This document shows, in pieces, positions 9,861 to 21,462 of a stretch of DNA of 64,000 bases (position 1 is its first letter; every line of letters starts with the position of its first letter). The DNA comes from Scleromitrula shiraiana (taxonomy: Eukaryota; Ascomycota; Leotiomycetes; Helotiales; Sclerotiniaceae). The stretch spans positions 1,116,001 through 1,180,000 of the forward strand of contig JABELC010000002.1 of the NCBI GenBank assembly GCA_028455995.1. Direction: 5' to 3'. Below the pieces are notes generated by a model. The model searched no databases. It worked only from the letters and a program-made list of their open reading frames with translations, and was not told where the DNA came from. The translations under genes and the position numbers were made by a program.

Positions 9861-11998
9861 CTATGAAATTTCAATTTCACTCCGAATACGACTCATCAAC
9901 ATTGCTTCGACTTTTGCTCCTTTAGGTAAACCCTCCTTTCCTGTCGGCAGGCACAATAATGCGTTTGCACTCTTTAAACTTCCAACCCTTGAGCTTCGCT
10001 GCATGCCAGTGCTGCTTGCATATAACAAACCATCTTTAGCAATAGTTACAACTGCTCTATGGTATTCTGCTCTTTGAGGATCCAGGCGAAATTCGTGGGA
10101 GAGAGTTACTGGTACTTTCGGCAATCCAACGGGAGATATACCAGATGCATGATGAAGAGATGGCAGTACAAAGAGATGAAGTGTAACTATAGCAGAAACG
10201 GGATTGCCAGGCAAAGAAAACATAACTTTGGAGACTCTTTCACCATCGTTGTTCTTGACTGGGATTGTGGCAAAGGTCGTCGGTTTTCCTGGTTTCATCG
10301 AAACACGCCCAAAATGAATTGTCCCTCCTAATGATCTCTCAATTGTAGGTTTTAAAAGATCCAGCTCGCCCATCGAGACTCCACCAGTCGTGATGATTAC
10401 ATCTACTTTTCGAAGTGCGTCTCGAAGCGTTTGTTCCAAATCGCCAGGCTTATCTCTTGCGATTCCAAGATCTAATACCTCGAAGCCGAGGCCTCGAATA
10501 GCTGCCATAACTGTTGGCCTGTTACAATCACGAACTTCTCCCATCCTTAAAGACCCAGGTCTGTTGTGCTCAACAATTTCATCTCCTGTGGACAAAACTC
10601 CGACTATTGGTTTTTTATAAACGGTGACTTCTGCTCTGCCCACAGATGTGAGCAAACCCAGCTCTCCCCCATTGGCAGATATTTCCTCCCCTTCTCGCAT
10701 TATGATCGATTGAGCTTGGATATCACTACCAACTTCTCGAACGTTCTCACCAGGTTTGATTCCATCTGCCAAGATCTCAACTTCCTTTTCCTCTTTGCCA
10801 TCTTCAGTCATTGTTCTAAGCACGGTATCTTCAACCATAACTACAGAAGTAGCTCCTGGAGGAAGAGGTGCACCTGTTGTAATACGAGCAATTTGACCTT
10901 CTTCCAAAAGAGGATGCTCTCCTGCAGTCGCATGTGATATTGAAGCTACAGGAAACGTGCCTTTATTAGATTTTCCCTCTGTAGCAATGACCGCATACCC
11001 ATCCACGATGCTGGCACGATATGCAGGAACGGCTTCGGTTGCTGTGACATCCTCTGCCAAAACAGATCCTACGACACTCCTATCTAAATCCACCTTTATG
11101 GCCTGTGGTGGAGGTGTGTGTGTTTCGATCAATTTCAATGCTTCCTCAACCGATAACATTGGGTAAGGTGATGAACGGTTTCGCCGTGTTGGCCCCAGGG
11201 CAGGATCATTCGAAAGGGGATTCTCGCTAGGAGCAGTATGTCTTACCGGCATAGCGTGGCCGTGGTTATGGCCATGACCGTGTGAGTGTCCGTGAGAGTG
11301 CCCATGAGAATGGATATGACTATGTGTTGAATGCGAAGTTGTTGCAGAAGTAACTCCTGCTTCCTTCTCTAGCTTCTTTACCCCCCCTGCATGAAGCGCC
11401 CTTGAGTCCGCCCCAGCAGCTTGAGCACATGCATGCGGTAGAAGTTTTAATACTGACTGTAAATTCTCCTTTGCTCCTTTTGGTGAGCCCGGTAGAGTAA
11501 TTATGATGGTCTTATTCCGAACCCCTGCTACAGGTCTTGACATTAAAGCAACTGGTCAATAATTAGCACACAGTTTGATTCTAAGCATGTCAAAGAGCTT
11601 ACATGGTGTTACTTCAAGTGAAGCTGCAAGCATTCCGTGTACAAGACCAGGGGCTTGCTTGTGTAGAAGTGGTGTGATCGCCTATATATTTCAGCACTCA
11701 TATTGTACCATTGATGGACGGACTTTATTACCTCGGGGGTTCTGTCTGAAATTGCAAATCCAGTGCCACCTGTAGTTATGACAAGATTGACTGAACTGTC
11801 TTGATCCGTCCATTCCATTACACTTCTCTGAATATCTAATACATCATCACTCACGATTTTTGTACCAGCAACCTCCCATTGTCCACCGGAATCCTCAAAA
11901 ACATTCTTAAGAACACCTCTAGATAAGTCAGTCGACGCATCTTTTGCCGCCGTCGTCGATACTACAAGAATCGCAGCTCTTAAGTTTGGTTTCTCCAT
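9861..11998 (-). CDS. cnxE: gephyrin-type molybdenum cofactor protein (MogA-linker-MoeA)
   Basis: The two-domain protein adenylates molybdopterin (G/MogA-like domain) and inserts molybdate (E/MoeA-like domain), making Moco for nitrate reductase, sulfite oxidase and xanthine dehydrogenase. Exons are 11998-11732, 11681-11603 and 11551-9861, giving 678 aa. The N-terminal G domain shows VITTGGTGFA and TPEAITPLL, and ends with GSPKGAKENL. A linker follows at about residues 165-235, with 13 histidines within residues 189-214. The E domain then shows TGAPLPPGATSVVMVEDT, TTGGVSMGE and SLPGNPVSA, the substrate loops of the family. The G-E order matches animal gephyrin and Aspergillus CnxE, the reverse of plant Cnx1. 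It is divergent from POP5, with 168 bp between start codons. Confidence 0.95.
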
Positions 11999-12166
11999 TT
12001 TATATGTTCAGCTTAATGTTCAGTTTACGGTCCGTATTTCCCCCTCCCAAATAAAGTTCCCCACCGGATCATATCCGACGTCACAAAAGGCCGAAGAATC
12101 GCGTCTCCCCAAAACTTTTCCAGTAATTTTTTTCTTGGGCGCGTTTCCCAGCCCTCAAGCTCAACA
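11999..12166. promoter_or_regulatory. 168-bp bidirectional intergenic region (cnxE / POP5)
   Basis: The start codons of two divergent genes lie only 168 bp apart. The sequence is mixed, with a pyrimidine-rich segment near the POP5 side. A shared promoter is inferred from distance alone. Confidence 0.4.
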
Positions 12167-12824
12167 ATGGTTCGTATTAAGAATCGATACCTACTGGTAA
12201 ATATTCTATATCCTGAATTGGATGATAAATCGGCAACGACAAGTAGGGATAAAGTTCCAGATGTAGTGATTTTCAATCAGCCAACGGTGGATGCATTGAA
12301 TACTCAAGCATTACTGAGAGGTATCAAGTCAGAAGTTGCAAATCTATTTGGGGATTATGGAATGGGTGCGATCGCAGATAGCATAACTGGTTTGTTATTT
12401 CATTCATCCACTTTTTACAATGTTAATTCTAATCATGCATACTAATAACATTGAACAAAACGTAGTGAAATATCTATCAGCCGCAACATCAACTTTTATT
12501 TTACGAGTTTCACGAGCGCATTATCGAATTGTATGGGCCGCTTTATCGCTGATGAATAGTGTGCCAATCAAAAATGGAAAGAGATGCGTGTTTCGAGTTG
12601 TGAGGGTCAGTGGAACGATTAGAAAGGCGGAGGAGGAAGCTATTCGTAGGGCGAGAGCAATGATACTGAAGGCAAGGCGTGATTTGGGAGAACAGAGCGA
12701 ATCTACATTAGAGAAAATGTTTGGAACGGCGAACAAGGACACAGATACGGACTCTACGAGAGATGTTTTGATGGTTGACAGAAGCGATAGTGAAGAAGAA
12801 GAATTAAGTGATGGAAATGGATGA
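12167..12824 (+). CDS. POP5: ribonuclease P/MRP protein subunit POP5
   Basis: A protein subunit of nuclear RNase P (tRNA 5' maturation) and RNase MRP (rRNA processing). Exons are 12167-12389 and 12466-12824, giving 193 aa; yeast Pop5 is 173. The N-terminus MVRIKNRYLLVNILYP is the family signature. It is followed by FGDYGMGAIADSITVKYLS across the intron, then FILRVSRAHYRIVWAAL. The C-terminal 50 residues are an acidic, Ser/Asp-rich tail beyond the conserved fold. The stop codon lies 6 bp from the stop codon of the convergent GPN2 gene. Confidence 0.95.
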
Positions 12825-12830
12825 AGGGTA

Positions 12831-13939
12831 TCATTGATTTGTTCTAATAACCTTTACGCCTGAGTCGAAAGGCATCCGAGCCAACTCTTCGAGGTCATCG
12901 TCCTCTTCCTCTGGTCTCGCTTTTTCTTGCTCATCTCGAATCTTGGATTGTTCCTCCCACTGCTTCCGCTCTATCTCATCATATTCCTCTTTTCGATCGA
13001 TCCACCTTTCTTGAACATCCTTTATATCCATAGTGGTAGTTCCTTCTCTCATGGCAACCTGCCACACGGTATCATTGGCTCCCTCCGCACCACCAAATGC
13101 ATAGCCTCCGGCACGATCTATTACCTGCAATAGATGCATCATACTTCTCTTGTCCTCTACCGCCAAAGTCTCGAACCCTACCAGCCCAAAACTCTCGACA
13201 AGTTCAATGATCGCTTTGTTTAACCCCTCAAATTTTGATCCCTTCATTACAGATGATTCTTCTTCGAGACTTGGTATGAGGTATGAAAGATCCTGCACTT
13301 CAGTGTAGAAATCTAGGTTGAAGGGAAGTGGTGCATAAGAGGATAATTTATCGATTTTGGTCAAAACGTTAAGATGTGGTAAATCCATCTGCAGCATAGC
13401 TCTCAGGGAAAGAATCAAGTTTGAAATGTACAGCGAAGGCAGGGTCAGGCAATACGAATCGGAAAGATGTAGAACTACGAGCTGCACACAAGTCAGCAAA
13501 GATGAACCATAGTACGATAACCTTCATATAACATGAATAATATGCGCACTCTGTAACCCAGCTTTTGTAACTTGAAAAATATATTCCTTAGTGATGAGTG
13601 ATGTGTATAAAGTTCGACCTGGCCGGGACAATCAAATAATACATAATCCTCCCCAAGTTCACCTAGCCCTTCTTCTAACCATTCCATATTCTGTTCTAAC
13701 TCTTCGAGCGCATATAGAATGCCACCATTTGGACCCAGAGAATCTTCTTCCATGATATCCTCAAGCTTTACCAAATCGCGTACGTCGATTGCGCATGGAT
13801 AGCTGGTGTGATCGTTGGCGGGATCTAAGTTCACAATGGAACATTTTCGTCCGATGGCTGACATGAATTGTTGCATTCCATTGCAGTATGTGCTCTTACC
13901 TGAGCCAGGACTGCCTAGCACAAGTTGTGCGAAAGGCAT
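12831..13939 (-). CDS. GPN2: GPN-loop GTPase 2
   Basis: GPN-loop GTPases act in assembly and nuclear import of RNA polymerase II. Exons are 13939-13550 and 13481-12831 (68-nt intron), giving 346 aa. The P-loop GSPGSGKST is at residues 9-17, the GPN motif at 69-71 in SLGPNGG, DCPGQVE at 103-109, and TKID at 171-174 in place of the classical NKxD, as is usual in this family. The start at 13939 is chosen because the P-loop normally lies within ten residues of the start; the frame is open for 35 more codons upstream. The C-terminus is acidic and charged (EEEDDDLEELA). I assign GPN2 rather than GPN1/GPN3 by recall of sequence wording. Confidence 0.92.
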
Positions 13940-14378
13940 GTTGGGATGTTGTATGAAAATTAAGGATTTCGCTGATGATGGATGAAGCGGATGGAGGGGC
14001 AAGCAAGTGGGGTGGTAGAATAAGTGATAGTTAGATAGAGGCAAGCAGTCCTTTTCTCGCTCAATCTAAATTAATTTGAGCTGTAGTTAGCTTGTAGGTG
14101 GCCCGTTGAAGTGTTAATGAAATGTCCAAGATTAGGAGTTGTGAATAGTCTTCATAAAAGCTTCGTGTTGTAATTCTTTGGTTTAGAAATCGAGATTCCA
14201 AAAAGATCGGAACATTCGAAAGTTTGCAGGGATTATATGCGGCAGTGAAGGGCAGAAACACTAGGCTAAGCCTTATATAGAAAACGTGGTATCTGTATTT
14301 GTATTTATATTTACATCACAATTAACACTTCATATACTCAAACACTTATAAGACTTAAGTTCAACCCTCAACTTAAAC

Positions 14379-15622
14379 ATGGCGCCCGGTAAGTTGGTGT
14401 TTCATAAGTCTGGCAATTAAACAATTCCACTAACACAACGCTCTAGCTGTTCAATTCGAGCTTTCCCAACCACCGACGGACGCCGTATCCTCTCTACAAT
14501 ATTCACCGCATTCTCCTTCCAAATTGCTGGTATCGTCTTGGGATAAGAATGTCTACTTGTATGATACACATGGTGCCGAAGAAGCAGGCGGCAAGCTGAT
14601 CATGAAGTATGAGCATCGCGCACCTGTACTAGATGTCTGTTTTGGAGCCGACGATAGCGAAGCATTCACAGCGGGTATGGATTGGCAGGTGAAAAGGTAT
14701 GTGGATTCTTCTATATGGTCCCAAAGGCCGGGAATTTCAAAAGCTGATAAGAATGGGATTGCAGAATCAATTTAGAGACTGGGGAACAAACGGTCTTAAG
14801 TACACACGAAGCACCAGCTAAGTCGGTAGTATATAGCAAGGAACATTGTAAGTATTCCATTACCTGCCGCCGCTAATGCAAATAGCTAACCCATCCATTT
14901 CAGCCCTTCTGATATCCGCCTCCTGGGACTGCACCCTCCACTTTCACGACCTTTCCTCACCCTCACAAGAACCCACCAGCATCCCCCTCCCTTCGAAACC
15001 GCACTCCCTCTCCCTCACACCCACCAAACTCGTCGTAGCCATGTCCTCCCGCCTCCTCTACATCTACAACCTCACATCTCCATTCCCCCTCTTCCAAGCC
15101 AACACCAACGGCGAAAGCGATTTCAAACCCTGGCAACAACGCGAATCCTCATTAAAATTCATGACTCGAGCCGTAGCATGCATGCCCAACGATGACGGAT
15201 ATGCCAGTAGTAGTATCGAGGGACGAGTCGCTGTCGAGTGGTTTGATCCATCAACCGAGTCGCAGGCTAGAAAATATGCTTTCAAATGCCATCGACAACC
15301 TGATCCGGAAGGCGATGGTACCGATATCGTATACCCAGTTAATGCATTGGCGTTTCACCCTGTCCATGGCACATTTGCATCAGGAGGTGGAGATGGAGTA
15401 GTAGCATTATGGGATGCTGTAGCAAAAAGGAGAATCCGACAATATCAGAAATATCCGGCGAGTGTGGCAGCGCTGTCGTTTAGTAGTGATGGGAAGTTTT
15501 TGGCTGTAGGAGTATGTCCCGGTTTTGAGAATGGGCAGGAGGATTATAGTGGTGAGGGACTGACGAAGGTTTATGTGAGGGAGTTGGGTGAGAATGAGGC
15601 CAAGGGAAAGGGTGCGAAATAA
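14379..15622 (+). CDS. BUB3: mitotic checkpoint WD40 protein BUB3
   Basis: BUB3 binds phosphorylated MELT repeats on Knl1/Spc105 at kinetochores and brings BUB1 and BubR1/Mad3 for the spindle checkpoint. Exons are 14379-14388 (only ten bases), 14447-14696, 14765-14847 and 14904-15622, giving 353 aa. The protein begins MAPAVQFELSQPPTDAVSSL. It shows a regular WD40 pattern (LLVSSWDKNVYLYD, LLISASWDCTLHFHD, FASGGGDGVVALWD) and the diagnostic RVAVEWFDPS. Codon use changes toward C-rich in the first 250 bases of exon 4. Confidence 0.95.
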
Positions 15623-16014
15623 TTGAGTAATTTGAGTTTATTTTATTTGTTCTTGTACATTCGAATCTGGTCTGTCCTATTAGCAAGGCGTTTCTGGTAC
15701 AGAAAAACGAATCATGACGTTTATATTTGATTCCATTATTATCTCAATCTCCAATCCATTCACTGTTTTCTGTCCTTCTATTTTTGTTGCACATCTCATG
15801 CTCAAGTAAATAAACCGAACAGTTGAATTTTGACCAATCGGTCCAAATCTTTTATTTTACATCTTCAGCTAGATCTAAGCTATTTTGCTATATAGGCAAT
15901 GCCAAATATCCTCATATTGCACTTAAAGTCTTCGCTGGATATTAACGTAAATGACTGCAGCAAATCTGCACACTATGTAGTTCAAAATGGTGTACAAATA
16001 GTGAATGGCTACTT
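15623..16014. other. intergenic between convergent genes
   Basis: 392 bp of AT-leaning 3' sequence for BUB3 and for the large minus-strand gene. No gene seen. Confidence 0.6.
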
Positions 16015-19000
16015 TCACTTCTTAAATGGTGGTACAAACGTTAAAGACTTCATTCTTTTTCTTGCAGAGCCATGAAGCATTCCTAAGCTGGAGCTGGCCT
16101 TCCTGGTAATGTCTTTTAAGCTTTTCACTTCATCGTGACTTGATCTGGGTGTGGCAACGTTCTGTGAGAATGACATTCCCAGATTCGCACTTCGGAAGCT
16201 TTGGCTTGTAGATGGCTCTTCCACAAGTTGACTTGCTGTATGAAGATAGTCTGGATCTGAACGAGCTGGGGTTGACTTGCTTCGCATGACTTTCACTTTT
16301 TGAAACGATCTACCCAATTCTTTTGAAGCTCGACCATAGTAGCTTTCCTGCTCTGGAACAAACGATAGCTGCGAAAATCTAGGCAAGTCCTCTTCCATGA
16401 TGGGGAAAGGTTGAGTACCCAGCATAGACTGTTCAGATGGTGAGGATATATCGGCAAACGCTTGGGAATCTCCAATCTCCGGGGAAGCCGGCAACTCCTC
16501 GACGATCTTGGTTTCTGGGATTTCTGGAACTGGAGGGTTGGCAAAGGTCTGCGATTCTCCAAGTTCAGGAGAAGTCCTGAATTCTACTACAATCTGAGTT
16601 TCTGGAATTTCCGGGGTAACAGGCCGTGAGGTGGTCAATGATAGCGGCTGGCTTCTGGTTCTCTGTCTCCTTATAAGACCGGAATTCCTCCTACGTTGTG
16701 AGGCATGCAGTGCAGGACTATCATCAATATCCTCCCCTGTCTCATTGGCCACAGTACCCGGGTTCGGTCGTCGAGGTCTCCAGATATCAGCCCCAGTCCG
16801 ATCGATTGACAGAGGGGTCCCAGGTGTATTATGCGACTTTGAGAACTGCGACGGTTGATATTCGTTCTGACTTTCGCTTGCGTGGACTCCATCCGATTCA
16901 ATAACTTGAGAGTCTTCCTGCAGCATGCCTTTGCGCGATGCTGTTGAAACTTCATCTGATTCTGCATCATAGAGTTCGTCGTGTAGAATTGTCATGTCTT
17001 TATCTCCAGGCGCTGCTTGCAATCTAGTCACTTCGCTGTCCTCGGACATGACTTCATCCTCATCGCTATCCCTTTCGCTAGTATCAACGCTGCTTTCTTC
17101 ACTGCATTCATCACTGTCTTCAGTATCGCCCTCGAAATTTTCTGAGTCATTGTCGATTTGATTGTTGAAGGATTCGCTCGAGCTGCTCTCATCTTCACTG
17201 CTTTCATACCTTCTTTTTATTGATACCATTGCCATTTCCTTCTGAGTTCTAGAATCATTGTCTCCATGTAATGTCTCAGTCCAATCGAATGTTTCTGAAT
17301 CTACAGAGGTCAGTCTAGAACGTGGATCAACCTCGACTCTGTTATCGAAAGTAACTCTACGTAGCGGCTTTGGTTTTTGTGGAGAGGCAAATTCATCTAT
17401 CATTTGCATATGCGTTGTATCGTCACCATCGGAGACTAATTCGCGTATAGGCTGATTATCTTGTTGAATCAACCCTGAAGTTTTTTCCTGGCGATCAACT
17501 TGAACCAGGGATGTAACGCTGACCCTTGGTATCATTTCAACAGTTTGAGTCGGTAATGGCAACCTTTGTTGTGGCTGGGATTTGTTTTTGGTACGAAGCT
17601 TCTGAGGTCTTCTAGGCTGTTGGATACTCTGGTCGTCATCATCTCTACTCTCCACCAAAGTCAATCTCCCTAAGCAAAGAGACGATCCAGATACATCGTG
17701 GCGGGCACGTTTTGGCTTAGGAATTGGCATAAAAATCCCGATGGGATATGCTTCGTGGCCAACGAAGCCGTCTGAATAGGAAAAAGCTGTCCATCCGCAC
17801 TTTTTTAATTCGGGCTTCAGTATTCGAAACTCTGCCGGATCAATTACCCCAAATGGTTTCAGGTGATTCATTGGTGCCCGTGGTAACTTTTTATTGGACT
17901 TTGCTACTCTACCATGGTCGCTTATTTGAACTTCGTCCGGGAGTTGCGAAATTGGATCATCTACGAGTTCAACTGGTATCTCTGCCTAGCATTAGCCTTG
18001 TATAACGAAAGCAAGATCCCTATAATGTTACTTGCCATCATCGAGGTTCTCCCCATCCAGCACTTCTAACCTCTGGGACACTAGGTTTAGTTCCCCTCCA
18101 GCAGGTAGTCTTCGTTGTACCTTAGTTTTCCTCTTTTTGGAAGATTTATTCGGGACAACCTCAACCGATTCAGTATGTACCATGACTTGCGGGTCGTTAT
18201 GGCCACGTCTTGCACCACTCAAATATTTCTTTGGAGCTCTTCTTGCTAGCTTCTCCTTTTTTGTACAGCCGATATCCATGAGTTCTGCTAATACATTCTC
18301 TTGAGTTGCACAATCAAAATCTCTTTGAGTGTCCGGCAGATCAGAATCGTCCAAAGGTCCGAAAGTGTTTGCAAATTGTGAGTTGTCCTGAATCTCTGGT
18401 AAACCATTTGCGGCATGCATACCATCCGCCAGGTCAAGTATTTCTTTATCAAGATCATCGAGCGATTCACTGCTGTCACTGTTGAATTCAAGTTAGTATA
18501 TTTGGACAAGTTAGCTATGGAATTGGAAAACCATACCTGGACCCAGACGCAGTATTATCCGAATCTTGAATAGACCTCGAAGAACCAAAGGAAAGATCTA
18601 TAGGCATATCTTCAGAAGTAGATAGAATGCCGTTGCGCAATATAGAGGCGCGAATGGCTGTTTCACGGTTATCGTCATCTCCGTCTGCTGTAGGTGTGAT
18701 ATGAGAGATTTCAATCTCTCTCTTGCTATCATTGGATACTCTCTCATGCTGCTGCTCCTCTTTGTTGGGCATCGTTTTTGGTGCTAAATCTATTTGTGGC
18801 ACTATGGCTTTGACGGAGAGAAGTGCCTCTTGACGCAACTTCTGCTTCTGAATCGATTTCACAAATCGATTTGGCATTGGACCACCTCGCTTTATCGAGC
18901 GGAGGATGTGGTCCCCCATCTGACGAAACGACTTTGGGGTGGAGTCATTTTTTACTATAGGATCAGATTGTACAAATATGGGCATTGGCTTCTGCACATC

Positions 19001-19282
19001 TCTTGGAGTGGCAGACACAGATGCTGATGCCAAATTTGCTTGCTGCGCTGGTATTTCCGTAATATCCTCGTCATTGTGTACAGTTCTAGCCTCTAGATTA
19101 CGAATGGGTGAATCGTGGTTTCGAAGTGGATTATTCTTGCGATTAAATCGAGATAGTCTTGGAGCTCGTATTACAGCATGTTCAAGATCAGCTGAATTTT
19201 GAGCAACAGCAGCTTTTCGAATACCACCAATACTAGATGGAGAAATATTTATGCTGCGTGAAATCGACCCATCGTCTTGCAT
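16015..19282 (-). CDS. large disordered nuclear-type protein, 1051 aa, function unknown
   Basis: Three exons: 19282-18537, 18478-18036 and 17981-16015. The second intron works only as a GC-AG intron (GCAAGT donor, GCAG acceptor, CTAAT branch site), because the nearby GT donor would break the frame. The protein is rich in Ser, Asp, Glu and Arg, with basic clusters (KKRKTKVQRR, PKPKRARH), long acidic Ser-Asp-Glu tracts near residues 660-720, and few hydrophobic runs. One conserved-looking patch lies around residues 434-485 (KPFGVIDPAEFRILKPELKK, then GWTAFSYSDG). Two repeated PEIPETQIV / PEIPETKIV segments sit near residues 850-890. I do not recognise the family; a chromatin or cell-cycle scaffold is only a guess from composition. 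Confidence 0.75.
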
Positions 19283-20005
19283 CTTGCTAAGGCTTCAGAG
19301 GTGAGATCAAAGGTGAAGTTATGGCCCAAACCTCAAAAAGTAGGCTGTAAACTTGCAATTAATGGTTGTAAGAATTTCAAAAGGATAAAAATAAATAACT
19401 TTGAACCATGAATGTATAAGGGATTGATGAAAAGATGTAAAAGAGAGAAGAATGGAATAAGTAGAATGAAGATAGTAGAAATTTAATCAGATGAAATACA
19501 CATACACCCCGCCATTTATGTTCATCCATAGTACTTGCCCAGTTTGGATGTAAGAGGAGGTGCTTGCATTTATTACCCCCAAGATTCCTCAATAAATTCT
19601 GAGTAGCTCACAAAATTAAATATATAAGGGACGAATTTCAATTTGAATCGCTCCAGCTTAATTTTTGTAATTTTTTTCATTTTTCATATGCCCCCCATAT
19701 CCCATGTTCATTTCCACTGAAAGTCGTTTCAAATTAATTTCAATGTTACCTATCAAAACAGTAGAACCTCGAGTAAAGGCTCAAAAAAGATTTCTCTCCA
19801 TGGGAAGTCATGGCTAACACAGTCCTTTAATCCGTATTATGTACTTGCAAAAGTATTCAACGGATAGAATAGGCCTGGTATCCAGCGACAGACCATACTT
19901 CTTGGGAAAACCATTTAAAATGTCTTCATCAAAAACGCCCCTAAATAAAAAAAACAAGAAAGAAATGTGAAGGTGAAAACTATACAATGCGCCAGCGTGA
20001 TCGAT
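19283..20005. other. intergenic, 720 bp
   Basis: Non-coding: the promoter side of the 1051-aa gene and the 3' side of the Bqt4-like gene. It contains short A-runs and no supported frame. Confidence 0.55.
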
Positions 20006-21462
20006 TTAAAATGCATTAAACATATAAGGGATTATTGCACTATATTTAGTGTTAGTATGAGATGTAAAAGTAATCATAGACTCTGGAAGCTTACCCAATT
20101 GCCAAAGTTGCACTCAATCCAATAAGAGCGCGCGTCTTAACCCTCTCCTTCTTTAATTCCGAATCAACCTTAACTCTCTTAACAGGAGCAACTTCAGCCG
20201 AATCATTCTGAGCTTCTTCTTCATCTTCATCGGCATCCACAGCTTCGGCCTTTCTCTTTCTAGACGTCAAGGTCAATTGATCATTTCCTTCCTGGGCTTT
20301 AACAGCTGCCTCCACCATCTCCTTTGCCTTGGCAATCATCGCTTCGGTATCTTCTGGAACAGGGAGTTCTGGCAAGCCAGCCGGCATCTCTACTTCAACG
20401 TGGGTATGCGTTGTCTCCACCTGCCCGTTAACCTCAACATCGGTATCAACCTTGACCTTAACAACAGGCTCAGAGCTTATCTCCTCTTTGACTTCTGAAA
20501 CGCTGTCTTCCTTAACGTCTTCATTAATTGCCGCAATTCCATTCTCTAATACTTCCCCGAGGTTTTTCGATGCAGTGTTGACAGCAGAATCAATACCTGC
20601 GGCCTTTGCGGTCGGCTTGCGCGTTCTAGCAATCTTACGAGGCGAGGTGTACTTGCTTGGAGATGCCGATCGTCGAGGGCGCCCGCGGACAGAGGTTGGT
20701 GCTGGTAATGTTTCGTTGGGTAATAGCGATTCAGGAGGTACAATTGTTGACGCAACCGGAGCTTCATCAGATGAAGAAGTTGATGCAGGCATTGATGTGG
20801 GAACTGCTACAGTGTCGATAAGAGGGTCTCTGGGAGCGTCTCTGGGAGCGTCTCTGTTGTACACAAACTTTGGTGGCGGCATGATCTGTTTTGGGGTTGT
20901 GTCTTTGGTGGGGTTTACATCGATAGGTGTATTGTCGAGTAAAGCTTCGATCCAAGGTAGGATTTGATATTCTTTAGCTAGTTCTATAGCATGGTTTGGT
21001 GGAATCCAAACGTTCCCTGCGGTTTCATCGATAGAGGTTGTGGGAAGGCTTTTGATGTATTTGCGCTCCATTTCCTCTTCTGCAACTTCGGAATATGGGA
21101 AGGTTGCTTTAAACATACCAGTTGCGCTGATGAATCCATCGTGGCTGCGACGCATCAAAAAATATGAAGCAGGCGAAGGCTTAAAAATGCCAGAGTGAAT
21201 CCCCTTAGGAAGCGGTGCTCGTAAATGGGCGTAATCAAAGGTGCCGAGATTCTTGCGCTGTGTAGAGCTCGATTTATCGACCTGTCCTCCCTTGACAGTG
21301 AGGTCGGTTTGTCCCAATCTACGTCTCGCGACCAAAGTCGCATCTGCGAACGCTGTCAGTTTGGAGATGAAATCGTATGCGCGATTGGCGCATCATCTTA
21401 CATGGTGGAATTTCAGTGGTCATCAAAGGATTGACCTGCTCTGGTAAATGACGAGAAGGCAT
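20006..21462 (-). CDS. bqt4: APSES/KilA-N domain inner nuclear membrane protein, Bqt4-like
   Basis: Bqt4-type proteins anchor telomeres to the inner nuclear membrane, using an APSES-like domain and a C-terminal membrane helix. Exons are 21462-21402, 21343-20095 and 20039-20006, giving 447 aa. The first exon supplies MPSRHLPEQVNPLMT and splices to PPYATLVARRRLG. The APSES-like region spans about residues 40-145 (LMRRSHDGFISATGMFKATF). The middle is low-complexity, with a tandem RDAP repeat near residue 190 and basic motifs (SPRKIARTRKP). The last 34-nt exon, behind a TACTAAC branch site, completes a C-terminal hydrophobic segment (LIGLSATLAIGAIIPYMF). Without that exon the helix is cut, so the splice matters for membrane anchoring. 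It could instead be annotated as an APSES transcription factor; the helix argues for Bqt4. Confidence 0.8.

Noticed and set aside
20329..20967. 212-codon plus-strand ORF opposite the Bqt4-like gene
   Set aside because: Antisense shadow of a well-supported coding exon; Ser/Gly/Thr-rich composition comes from the other strand.
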